Below the pieces are notes generated by a model. It searched no databases and had not been told where the DNA came from. It was given only the letters and a program-made list of their open reading frames with translations. The position numbers were made by a program, and so were the translations under genes. A DNA stretch of 6,226 bases, taken from an uncultured Candidatus Saccharibacteria bacterium (GTDB taxonomy: Bacteria > Patescibacteriota > Saccharimonadia > Saccharimonadales > Saccharimonadaceae). Of the stretch, positions 1 through 5,344 are shown one piece after another. The stretch spans positions 1 to 6,226 of the forward strand of contig CALIXB010000037.1 in assembly GCA_938046775.1 (NCBI GenBank), written 5' to 3'. The stretch's first letter is position 1, and every line of letters starts with the position of its first letter.

Positions 1-728
1 ATATTAATGAGCTCTATCAAAATCTATGGCAAACGATTCGTTCGCTGGAGCATGAAAATAAGCGGATCACGCAGCTTGAGAAAGAAAAAATCGCCTTCCT
101 CCGTGCAGCCTCGCACGAGCTGAAAACGCCGTTAGCGGCCCTACGGATCATGCTCGAAAACATGCAGCTAAATATCGGTGAGTATAAAAATCGTGATCAG
201 TACCTAGCGGAATCGGTGGCACAGGTTGACCGTTTGGTGGCGATGGTGAATGATGTCTTGCGCTCTGGAAGCGTGGCCGAGCAAGCTTTGCGTCAAGAAA
301 AACGGCTGAGGATCGATAAGCTAATCACTGAGGTGGTTGCCGACTACACACTACTAGCAAAAACGCGTGGCATGACTTTCGCAGTTGACGCACGTCTGAC
401 GACTATTCGTGCCAACCGCGACATGATGCGCCACATCATCTCGAACCTGGTGTCAAACGCGGTGCGCCACGGCGACGCGGGGAGCGTCATAAAAATTACC
501 TGTGACCAGCATGAGCTAGCCATCGAAAACGCTTGCAAACCACTCACCAAACAGCAACTCCAGCACGTCTTCGACCCGTTTTATCGAAACAATGCCACCA
601 CGAAACAACACGTTGACAGCAGCGGTATCGGCCTCTACACCGTGAAAACGCTACTCGACGCCAAGAGCCTGGACTATGACTTCACGCCGCACGGTCGGGG
701 TATGCGGTTTGTGGTGAGGTTTGCTTGA
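1..728 (+). CDS. Sensor histidine kinase, C-terminal part (5' end outside window)
   Basis: The reading frame is open from nt 3 to the TGA at 726-728, giving 241 visible residues, so the true start lies to the left. It should autophosphorylate on His and pass phosphate to a response regulator, none of which is in view. An Arg/Glu/Lys-rich helical linker (visible residues 1-32) leads into the H-box SHELKTP, with the phospho-acceptor His at nt 114-116. A HisKA helix follows. The HATPase_c domain has an N-box (HIISNLVSNAVRH, key Asn at 456-458), an F-box (FDPFYR) and a G2 box (SSGIGLYTVKTLL) near the end. The G1 box is degenerate: IENACKP stands where DxGxG is expected, a variation known in some VanS-like kinases. 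The sensor and membrane portion is not visible, so the signal is unknown. An internal ATG at 150 is not the start, because it would remove the H-box. Confidence 0.93.
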   Translation, partial: INELYQNLWQTIRSLEHENKRITQLEKEKIAFLRAASHELKTPLAALRIMLENMQLNIGEYKNRDQYLAESVAQVDRLVAMVNDVLRSGSVAEQALRQEKRLRIDKLITEVVADYTLLAKTRGMTFAVDARLTTIRANRDMMRHIISNLVSNAVRHGDAGSVIKITCDQHELAIENACKPLTKQQLQHVFDPFYRNNATTKQHVDSSGIGLYTVKTLLDAKSLDYDFTPHGRGMRFVVRFA

Positions 729-737
729 AACAGATAG

Positions 738-746
738 TGCTAAACT
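738..746 (+). promoter_or_regulatory. Extended -10 promoter for a leaderless transcript
   Basis: TGC (738-740) followed by TAAACT (741-746) forms an extended -10 element. Exactly 6 nt separate the hexamer from the ATG at 753, so transcription would start at or next to the A of the start codon. No Shine-Dalgarno sequence precedes that ATG, which fits a leaderless mRNA. A perfect TATAAT at 746-751 overlaps it but lies only 1 nt from the ATG, too close to serve this start. No good -35 hexamer is seen; TTGAAA at 725-730 is too close (10-nt spacer). Confidence 0.5.
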
Positions 747-752
747 ATAATT

Positions 753-1316
753 ATGGACTTAATCTACGCGACGACTAATAAGCACAAACTTGCCGGCGCT
801 AAGCAGGCGCTGGCAGGAACAAATATTAACCTAATCATGCCAGATGGAGTTTTGCCTGACGTGCCAGAAATCCAGTCCGACGATCAAGCGGCTGTCTCAG
901 TTGATAAGGCTCTGAAATACTACGAATTATTAAAGCGTCCTCTAGTAGTGATGGACTCAGGCCTGTTCATCGACGAACTGGGCGGCTTTCCCGGCGTTTA
1001 CACCAAATACGCACTCGATACTATCGGTATTGACAGGATAATTCAGCTGCTCGGCGGCGGCGCTTGGGCGTGCACGCAGCGCACGATTACTTACTTTGAC
1101 GGCGGTGAACCGCGGACATTCACCCTGAAAATCTACGGCACACTGTTGAAAAATCCGCGTGGCAACAACGGACGCAATTACGATAAATATTTCTTGCCAG
1201 ATGGCAAAAATAAAACGCTCGCTGAAATGGCTGATGAAGAGAAAGCGGAATTAACAGCAGTGGTTTGGCGAGAGCTGGCGGCGTGGCTATCTATGCTAAA
1301 ATTAAACCATGAATGA
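753..1316 (+). CDS. HAM1/RdgB-family non-canonical purine NTP pyrophosphatase
   Basis: Members of this family hydrolyse dITP, dXTP and ITP to monophosphate and pyrophosphate, keeping deaminated purines out of DNA and RNA in the cytoplasm. The 187-residue length is normal. The N-terminus carries the nucleotide-binding signature TxNxxK (T7, N9, K12). PEI (38-40) matches the region around the metal-binding Glu of the family. The catalytic motif DSGLFIDELGGFPG starts at D68. The C-terminal part has NYDKYFLPDG and TLAEM, matching the usual GYDPxFxPxG and TxAEM, but the terminal SHR motif is not evident. The start at 753 is chosen because the family begins a few residues before TxNxxK and a promoter fits it. 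It lies 24 nt after the kinase gene and its stop overlaps the next start by 8 nt. A second, more divergent member lies at 2592-3185. Substrate preference is inferred from the family. Confidence 0.88.
   Translation: MDLIYATTNKHKLAGAKQALAGTNINLIMPDGVLPDVPEIQSDDQAAVSVDKALKYYELLKRPLVVMDSGLFIDELGGFPGVYTKYALDTIGIDRIIQLLGGGAWACTQRTITYFDGGEPRTFTLKIYGTLLKNPRGNNGRNYDKYFLPDGKNKTLAEMADEEKAELTAVVWRELAAWLSMLKLNHE
1294..1302 (+). promoter_or_regulatory. Extended -10 promoter inside the HAM1 gene's 3' end
   Basis: TGC (1294-1296) plus TAAAAT (1297-1302) sits inside the last codons of the upstream pyrophosphatase gene. It ends 6 nt before the ATG at 1309, the same geometry as at 738-746. The 1309 start has no Shine-Dalgarno sequence, so a leaderless transcript is plausible. 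No -35 hexamer is recognisable at the expected distance. An AT-rich match can arise by chance, so confidence rests on the repeated spacing. Confidence 0.45.
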
Positions 1317-1940
1317 ATTCATTTTAGTAGCAATAAAATTGTTGATCGGCTTTTTCGCGCTGACGATAATCATCAACGTTTTCGGAAAAGGTAACTTGTC
1401 ACCATCGTCTGCCAGCGATCAAGTACAGAATTACGTGCTGGGTGGCATCATTGGAGGCGTCATTTATAACAATAGCATTCAGATTTTGGATTACATCGGG
1501 ATTTTGTTCATATGGTGCGCGCTGGTGCTGACATTGAAATGGATAAAACAGTATAACGTGAAGGCAAAGCAGCTCATCGACGGCAGAGCATTGATGATCA
1601 TTGATAATGGAAAATCAACATTGAGAATTGCAAGAAAGTTGGCTTGAGTGCTCATGATGTATCGTTCAAACTGCGAACTCATCATATCTATTCAACGAGA
1701 AAGGTGAAAAGAGCTGTGGTAGAGCAAGACGGCGAATTGATCATCACTCACGAAGGGGAATAGAATCCGAAATTCCCATTGATAACAGACGGGCAACTGC
1801 AAACTGATATTTTGCAGGTAATTGGCAAGAACGAGAAATGGCTGCTGAAAGAAATGAACAAGCAGGGGTTGAAGGCGTATGGCGATGTGTTTTTGGGAGA
1901 GTATGTGGACGGGAAGTTAAACTTGACGGCTTATTGGTAA
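1309..1940 (+). pseudogene. DUF421 (YetF-like) membrane protein gene, frameshifted and with an in-frame stop
   Basis: The 5' half encodes residues typical of DUF421 proteins: three hydrophobic segments (about residues 3-24, 42-55 and 60-78), the family-like stretch SASDQVQNYVLGGIIGG, and the start of the cytoplasmic domain (LIDGRALMIIDNGK). The frame then runs to a TGA at 1645-1647. The rest of the family domain continues in another frame from about 1611 (NIENCKKVGLSAHDVSFKLR, then KVKRAVVEQDGELIITHEG, PLITDGQ and, near the end, FLGEYVDGKLNLTAYW) to the TAA at 1938-1940. Restoring one A to the A4 run at 1611-1614 joins the halves into about 210 codons, the normal family length. A second lesion, TAG at 1761-1763, interrupts the restored frame. 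Two lesions argue for a real and recent pseudogene, although the A-run indel alone could be a sequencing error. The usual DUF3290 partner is not seen. A truncated three-segment membrane protein (112 aa) could still be made. Confidence 0.88.
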
Positions 1941-1952
1941 GAATTATATATT
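1923..1952 (+). promoter_or_regulatory. Candidate sigma70-type promoter for the Nudix gene
   Basis: TTGACG (1923-1928) is followed after 18 nt by TATATT (1947-1952), or after 16 nt by TATATA (1945-1950). The predicted transcription start is near 1959, leaving a 5' leader of about 95 nt before the Nudix ATG, with the Shine-Dalgarno sequence AAGGAG at 2041-2046. The -35 box lies within the last codons of the DUF421 pseudogene. I found no terminator or convincing riboswitch fold in the leader. Confidence 0.35.
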
Positions 1953-2053
1953 GCAGTAGTTATCCGTGAGTAAGCATGTCGTGAATGAAGGGCTGGATTT
2001 TCTAATGCAAAGGTGATAGATAAGACAAATTATTATAAATAAGGAGTAACCTC

Positions 2054-2539
2054 ATGACTAAATCCATCATCTGCAAAGACGTCTTCGGTAATCAATACAC
2101 CGTTCCCGTTGACGAACTAAATATTCGCGTCGGCGTATACGCAGTTATTATTGAGGATAATAAGATCCTTTTAACTCGGCAATGGGACGGTTATAGCTTG
2201 ATTGGCGGCGGTGTCGAGAAAGGCGAAACGATAGAGGAGTCAATTGTCCGCGAAGTTAAGGAAGAAACTGGACTGACCATAATGCTGGATAAAATCATTC
2301 ACCAGGCAACTACTTTCTTCAAGCGCAACACTGAAGCGCAAGCTAACCAGTCAATTCAGCTGTACTTAACCCACAGCCAGCTGCACGGGCAAATCAATAA
2401 CGACAACATAACCGACAGCGAAAAAACCTACACCAACGGCACGCCGGAGTGGGTTGATCTGGACAAGATTGACAGCATAAACTTCCGTCATAGCGTAAGT
2501 TTAAGGGAGATTTTAGGGGCTTATGGTGAGGGCAAATAA
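2054..2539 (+). CDS. Nudix hydrolase
   Basis: Nudix hydrolases cleave nucleoside diphosphates linked to another moiety, often sanitising nucleotide pools or recycling NDP-sugars and cofactors. The full Nudix box is present at residues 52-74 in the pattern Gx5Ex7REUxEExGU: G52, E58, R66, E67, V68, E70, E71, G73 and L74, with R66, E67, E70 and E71 the expected catalytic and metal-binding residues. Preceding strands (VGVYAVIIEDNKILLTRQ) match the N-terminal half of the fold. At 161 residues it is a single-domain protein with a short N-terminal extension. The start is supported by AAGGAG at 2041-2046, 7 nt upstream of the ATG. No substrate-specific motif can be named, so the substrate is unknown. 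It lies between two HAM1-family genes and downstream of a broken membrane-protein gene. Confidence 0.93.
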   Translation: MTKSIICKDVFGNQYTVPVDELNIRVGVYAVIIEDNKILLTRQWDGYSLIGGGVEKGETIEESIVREVKEETGLTIMLDKIIHQATTFFKRNTEAQANQSIQLYLTHSQLHGQINNDNITDSEKTYTNGTPEWVDLDKIDSINFRHSVSLREILGAYGEGK

Positions 2540-2579
2540 GTAAAGCACGAGAATCCTGCATAAATAGTGTCGAATGACG

Positions 2580-2585
2580 TATACT
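2580..2585 (+). promoter_or_regulatory. -10 hexamer placing a leaderless start at 2592
   Basis: TATACT (2580-2585) differs from the -10 consensus by one base and ends 6 nt before the ATG at 2592. Neither this ATG nor the in-frame ATG at 2574 has a Shine-Dalgarno sequence. The hexamer therefore supports 2592 as the start: a transcript beginning near 2592 would not contain 2574. No good -35 hexamer and no TGn extension are present, so this is moderate evidence only. Confidence 0.4.
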
Positions 2586-2591
2586 TATATC

Positions 2592-3185
2592 ATGACAAGT
2601 CAGCCCTACCTAATTTATTTCATCACCTCCAATCAACGCAAGTTCACTAGCCTCCAAAAGCTCCTCCAGCCACTCGGTGTTGATTTACGGCAGCTCGAAT
2701 ATGATTTTGACGAGGGGCGGGGGCTGGATATTCAAACAATTGCCAAAAGTAAACTATCTCAAGCCAAGAAAGCTTTTCCAAACAAGCGCCTGATCGTTGA
2801 TGATCGCGGCCTTTTCATTCCAGCGCTGAAAGGCTTTCCGGGGCCGTTTGTCAAATTGCTATTGGATAGTTTTAGCTATCCGGGGATTATCAAGCTAATG
2901 CAAGGTGAAACTGATCGCCGAGCTCTCTTTTCTTTTGCGGTTGGCTATTTTGACGGCGAAAAAGACCACATATTCGTAGCCGATGAAGAGGGATTTATCA
3001 TTGATGAACCACGTGGCGATAACTTACATGGCTGGACGGAATTGTTATATATTTATGGACATCCAAGATTTCCTGGTCGCAGCTTGGCAGAACTGAATGA
3101 TGATGAATGGCAAGAATATTTGGCGGCAATTGAAACGGTTGATGGATTTGCGATGTTGAGGGATTATTTGAAAGTAGAGACTTGA
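2592..3185 (+). CDS. Divergent HAM1-family (ITPase-like) protein with a DDRG active-site variant
   Basis: This 197-residue protein has the HAM1 fold signatures. There is TxNxxK near the N-terminus (T12, N14, K17, after LIYFI), and a central motif VDDRGLFIPALKGFPGPF with D70, D71, R72, G73 and L74. RRALFSFAVGYFDG follows, the strand where archaeal and eukaryal ITPases carry a conserved RR-type segment. In typical members the central motif is DDSGL or DTGL; here Arg replaces the Ser/Thr. The C-terminal half (GDNLHGWTELLYIYG, RSLAELNDDEW) keeps the SLAEL equivalent of TxAEM but lacks clear EKNxxSHR and GYDPxF motifs. It may be a housekeeping pyrophosphatase with altered specificity or a non-catalytic relative. 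Residue numbers use the ATG at 2592; an in-frame ATG at 2574 would add six residues. It starts 52 nt after the Nudix gene. Confidence 0.8.
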   Translation: MTSQPYLIYFITSNQRKFTSLQKLLQPLGVDLRQLEYDFDEGRGLDIQTIAKSKLSQAKKAFPNKRLIVDDRGLFIPALKGFPGPFVKLLLDSFSYPGIIKLMQGETDRRALFSFAVGYFDGEKDHIFVADEEGFIIDEPRGDNLHGWTELLYIYGHPRFPGRSLAELNDDEWQEYLAAIETVDGFAMLRDYLKVET

Positions 3186-3220
3186 TTGACAACTCAGTCG
3201 GGTTCATCTGTATTCCAGAC

Positions 3221-3232
3221 ACAGCTAGCTGT
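3221..3232 (+). repeat. 12-bp perfect palindrome (possible operator)
   Basis: ACAGCTAGCTGT is a perfect 12-bp palindrome in the 155-nt gap between the second HAM1 gene and the GrpB-family gene. It has no spacer loop, so it suits a dimeric DNA-binding protein better than an RNA hairpin. It lies downstream of a consensus-like TTGACA at 3186-3191, which has only a weak -10 partner (TGTATT at 3209-3214, 17-nt spacer). No second copy was noticed in the window. Confidence 0.3.
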
Positions 3233-3296
3233 ATGGGCAAATTAACAAAGACAGAACGATACTATAAACCCAAGAAATAACCTATGATTAATAAAA

Positions 3297-3318
3297 ATCT
3301 GTATCTAAAAACAGATAC
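3297..3318 (+). repeat. Pair of overlapping inverted repeats in the GrpB leader
   Basis: Two mutually exclusive 6-bp hairpins can form: ATCTGT (3297-3302) with ACAGAT (3311-3316), and GTATCT (3301-3306) with AGATAC (3313-3318). They lie 12 nt before the Shine-Dalgarno AGGAGG (3331-3336) of the gene starting at 3341. There is no T-run afterwards, so this is not an intrinsic terminator. It could be an operator half-site pair or a weak translational control element. The stems are short and AT-rich, so chance is possible. A TATGAT hexamer at 3283-3288 just upstream could act as a -10 box. Confidence 0.3.
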
Positions 3319-3340
3319 TTGATTAAATTTAGGAGGTCTT

Positions 3341-3862
3341 ATGTCGGTTGAAATTAAAAAATCCAGAAAAGACATATCAGCTGTCTTTGCGCGCGTGAAA
3401 AATAAATTGGCGCTAGTGCTTGCGGATGGTTCGCAGATTCATCATGTCGGCAGTACCGCGGTACTTGGTTTGGATGGTAAAAATATCCTAGATATCCTTA
3501 TTTCTGCTAAAGATAATAAGCATATGAACGAGCTGCGGGATAAATTGGTAGCAATTGGATATTTTCCCTCATTAAATCCAAGTTCCCGCCAAGATTATAT
3601 CTTCCTGGCGTCCCGACAAGGAGAAACTGGCGAGGGCGATATCCATATTCACCTCGCGGTCGCGAATACTGAAACGCACGATAACTTCTTAATTATCAGA
3701 GATTATCTAAGATCTCACAATGACGAAGCTGATCAATATTCAAGCGTAAAATATCAATATGCCAAGCAAGCAAATTACGACAGGTCGGCGTATAAAAAAC
3801 TCAAAGCAGCTTATGTCGATAAGTTATTGCAACGTGCCAGGCAGTGGAAAAATGGCGGCTAA
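3341..3862 (+). CDS. GrpB/UPF0157-family nucleotidyltransferase-fold protein
   Basis: The 173-residue protein matches the GrpB (UPF0157) family, whose members share the nucleotidyltransferase fold and whose biochemical role is mostly unknown; some are fused to dephospho-CoA kinase. The signature HHVGSTAVLGLDGKNILDILI (H34-I54) corresponds to HxGSTxVxGLxxKPxxD in relatives, with G37, S38 and D51 as the expected active-site positions. The downstream HIHLAV (102-107) and RDYLRSH (120-126) match the family blocks HxH and FRDxLRxxP. The C-terminal helix has the usual Y...K pattern (Y133, K137, Y151, K160). The second acidic residue of a DxD pair is replaced here (DIL), so catalysis is uncertain. 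The start is supported by a strong AGGAGG at 3331-3336, 4 nt from the ATG, a slightly short spacing. Its 3' end overlaps the next gene by 11 nt. Confidence 0.87.
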   Translation: MSVEIKKSRKDISAVFARVKNKLALVLADGSQIHHVGSTAVLGLDGKNILDILISAKDNKHMNELRDKLVAIGYFPSLNPSSRQDYIFLASRQGETGEGDIHIHLAVANTETHDNFLIIRDYLRSHNDEADQYSSVKYQYAKQANYDRSAYKKLKAAYVDKLLQRARQWKNGG

Positions 3863-4592
3863 TCTCCTCATTCACATCCCGCACACTTCATTGCATCTGC
3901 CGCAAGAGTTTTGGCACGATGTTATGGTTGATCAGAAAATTATCGAGCACAATCTAAGTTTTATGGCTGATTATAAAGTGGACGAACTTGCCAGAGACAT
4001 TGATTGCCATAAAGTAATAGCCAAGTATTCGCGGTTATATTGCGATGTTGAGCGGTTTCGGAATGACACCGATGAGCCGATGGCGAGGCTGGGTATGGGC
4101 GCGGTCTATACGCATTTGCCGGGCGGCGCGCAATATCGCCAGGTAACACCTGAGCGCCGCGAGGAAATCATCAGGCAAGCGTATGAGCCTCATCATGTAC
4201 AGCTAAACAAATTGAGCCAAAAAATTGTTAATCAGTATGGCTCATGTATGATGATTGATCTGCATAGCTACAGCGATGATTTGGTGCGAAAATTGTTTGG
4301 CTATACGGAAAATCTGCCTGATATTTGCCTTGGCTACGACGCTGAATGGTTTAGTGGAAATGACGCCCTGAAGCTGAAATCATACATAGAAAAGCTGGGT
4401 TATAGCTGCGCGCTGAATTATCCGTATGCGGGTGCGCTGGTGCCGATGGACTTTTACCGCGATAAAACGCCCGGGCTGCGTTCAGTAATGTTGGAGATTA
4501 ATCGGCGTGTTTATCTGGACGGTGAAATGGTGCGCCAAGAATCAGTGCGCGACATTAGTAAAATAATCAAATATATCGCTAATGAATTTTAA
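3852..4592 (+). CDS. N-formylglutamate amidohydrolase-family protein
   Basis: Family members hydrolyse N-formyl-L-glutamate (last step of one histidine-degradation route) or related N-acyl amino acids, using a zinc-dependent fold related to carboxypeptidases. The 246 residues start HIPHTS (H8-S13), like the N-terminal metal-binding segment. They continue with KYSRLYCDVERFRND (S60, R61, D65, E67, R68), GMGAVYT (81-87), the metal/catalytic block MIDLHSY (D136, H138) and LEINRRVY (E215, N217, R218, R219), all in family order. The start at 3852 is preferred over an in-frame ATG at 3759: 3852 puts HIPH at the correct distance from the N-terminus, whereas 3759 would add 31 residues lying inside the preceding gene. 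The 11-nt overlap and absence of a strong Shine-Dalgarno sequence (GGAAAA only) suggest translational coupling. No other histidine-degradation gene is in view, so the true substrate is open. Confidence 0.87.
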   Translation: MAANLLIHIPHTSLHLPQEFWHDVMVDQKIIEHNLSFMADYKVDELARDIDCHKVIAKYSRLYCDVERFRNDTDEPMARLGMGAVYTHLPGGAQYRQVTPERREEIIRQAYEPHHVQLNKLSQKIVNQYGSCMMIDLHSYSDDLVRKLFGYTENLPDICLGYDAEWFSGNDALKLKSYIEKLGYSCALNYPYAGALVPMDFYRDKTPGLRSVMLEINRRVYLDGEMVRQESVRDISKIIKYIANEF

Positions 4593-4595
4593 GGA

Positions 4596-5135
4596 TTATA
4601 ACTGAACGCCCAGCCACGCCGCCAATACATCGCCGGCAAAATAGGCTAGTCCAGCGGCGACCGCTCCCAGGAGCAGGGTGATGGTAGCTTCCCGCCACGG
4701 TGATTGCTTGCCGACTTTGCCTTTAATAAAGCCGATTGTTAAGAAAGTAATTGCTGTAAGTAGTGAGCTAATATAGAACAGGGTGGTACTTGGCGCTTTC
4801 AGAACTGCAATCACGTCGACCAAGTAGGGTAGCACTGGCACGCTGCCAACCGCCACGAAAGCCAAGAATGTAACTAAACCGATAATTTTAGGAGAAGCTC
4901 GCTTTTGGGTGTCGCGGGCCGATTCGTCGTGTTCGGCGCTGGCTGCCAAGTAGGCGCTGGAACCCATTGAAAAACCATCGGCAATTAAGTTAGCCACGCC
5001 TAAAATAAGGATGACCGCACTGGAAATCCCCGCCCCAGCCGACGCTGCCACCACGGCAAAGGTTGTCACCGTACCGTCAACTGCGCCGTAGACAAATTCT
5101 GGAATATACCGTTTGAAAAATGCCCTCATAACCAT
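4596..5135 (-). CDS. VIT1/CCC1-family small membrane metal transporter
   Basis: This 179-residue protein belongs to the VIT (vacuolar iron transporter)/CCC1 group, which moves Fe2+ or Mn2+ across membranes. The signature [17 protein letters not shown] (14-30), followed by [21 protein letters not shown] (43-63), is the family's N-terminal block, with D20 and the D53/M57 region where relatives have metal-path residues. Five hydrophobic segments are visible, at about 17-36, 40-62, 85-108, 117-137 and 150-175. The linker between segments 2 and 3 (64-82) is short and charged ([14 protein letters not shown]), so the larger cytoplasmic metal-binding domain of plant VIT1 is absent, as in many short bacterial members. 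Two start codons are possible: 5135 (MVMRAFF) or 5129 (MRAFF); 5135 is used here, without strong evidence. It converges on the preceding plus-strand gene with a 3-nt gap and no terminator between them. Confidence 0.9.
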   Translation of the reverse strand: MVMRAFFKRYIPEFVYGAVDGTVTTFAVVAASAGAGISSAVILILGVANLIADGFSMGSSAYLAASAEHDESARDTQKRASPKIIGLVTFLAFVAVGSVPVLPYLVDVIAVLKAPSTTLFYISSLLTAITFLTIGFIKGKVGKQSPWREATITLLLGAVAAGLAYFAGDVLAAWLGVQL

Positions 5136-5139
5136 AGCC

Positions 5140-5148
5140 AGTGTAGCA
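5140..5148 (-). promoter_or_regulatory. Extended -10 element upstream of the VIT-family gene
   Basis: On the minus strand, TGC (5148-5146) and TACACT (5145-5140) form the same extended -10 element seen elsewhere in the window. It ends 4 nt before the ATG at 5135 and 10 nt before the alternative ATG at 5129. With a start 6-7 nt downstream of the hexamer, the RNA would begin within the 5135 codon, which would favour translation from 5129 with almost no leader. No clear -35 is seen and no Shine-Dalgarno sequence precedes either ATG. Confidence 0.35.
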
Positions 5149-5190
5149 TATTTGGGCTGATAAAGATGAGTTTAAATATGGGAGTATTGT

Positions 5191-5225
5191 AAAACGAGCC
5201 GTTTTCGCGGCCGCTATCAGAAAAC
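5191..5225 (+). repeat. Overlapping inverted repeats upstream of the ytxGH-like promoter
   Basis: AAAACG (5191-5196) pairs with CGTTTT (5200-5205) across a 3-nt loop. GTTTTC (5201-5206) also pairs with GAAAAC (5220-5225) across a 13-nt loop that contains the 8-bp palindrome GCGGCCGC (5207-5214). The two stems share the middle arm, so only one can form at a time. The block ends 2 nt before the -35 box at 5228. That position suggests a regulator-binding region, or a transcription-end signal for unseen RNA, between the divergent genes. No T-run follows the first stem beyond the stem itself. Confidence 0.35.
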
Positions 5226-5227
5226 TA

Positions 5228-5256
5228 TTGACATTTTAATACGCTTATGCTACAAT
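5228..5256 (+). promoter_or_regulatory. Strong sigma70-type promoter with extended -10
   Basis: A consensus -35 TTGACA (5228-5233), a 17-nt spacer, an extended -10 TGC (5248-5250) and TACAAT (5251-5256) make this the best promoter in the window. The predicted start is near 5263, giving a leader of about 80 nt before the GTG at 5345. It should drive the small membrane protein gene and the YtxH gene. I see no recognisable riboswitch or leader peptide in the A-rich leader. Confidence 0.75.
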
Positions 5257-5296
5257 AAGAAGCGTTGGATTATCTAACACAAAAACAACCAAAGCA

Positions 5297-5305
5297 TGCT
5301 AAAAT
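5297..5305 (+). promoter_or_regulatory. Second possible extended -10 in the leader
   Basis: TGC (5297-5299) and TAAAAT (5300-5305) repeat the extended -10 pattern 44 nt downstream of the stronger promoter's -10. It would give a start near 5312 and a leader of about 33 nt for the GTG at 5345. No good -35 is present, and the A-rich leader makes a chance match likely. Confidence 0.25.
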
Positions 5306-5344
5306 AAAAACATAAACATTGTAAGCTTCGCGGAAAGGTAGAAC

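Noticed and set aside
344..550. 68-residue minus-strand frame inside the histidine kinase
   Set aside because: It is antisense to a well-conserved kinase domain and its product resembles no family.
1491..1685. 64-residue minus-strand frame across the DUF421 break
   Set aside because: The plus strand clearly encodes DUF421 residues in two frames here; the minus frame has no start signal or family match.
1761..1763. TAG read as a recoded sense codon
   Set aside because: The gene also carries a frameshift, which recoding would not explain, and no other gene here contains an internal TAG.
2998..3240. 80-residue minus-strand frame over the end of the second HAM1 gene
   Set aside because: It is a shadow of the plus-strand gene, low in complexity, with no Shine-Dalgarno sequence.
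3759..3851. Upstream ATG extension of the FGase-family gene
   Set aside because: It lies inside the GrpB-family gene and would put 31 unrelated residues before the N-terminal HIPH motif.
3961..4149. 62-residue minus-strand frame inside the FGase-family gene
   Set aside because: It is antisense to conserved family motifs (SRLYCDVERF, GMGAVYT).
5191..5205. Intrinsic terminator (AAAACG/CGTTTT hairpin)
   Set aside because: The stem is short and AT-rich, with no separate T-run, and neither flanking gene ends nearby in a matching direction.
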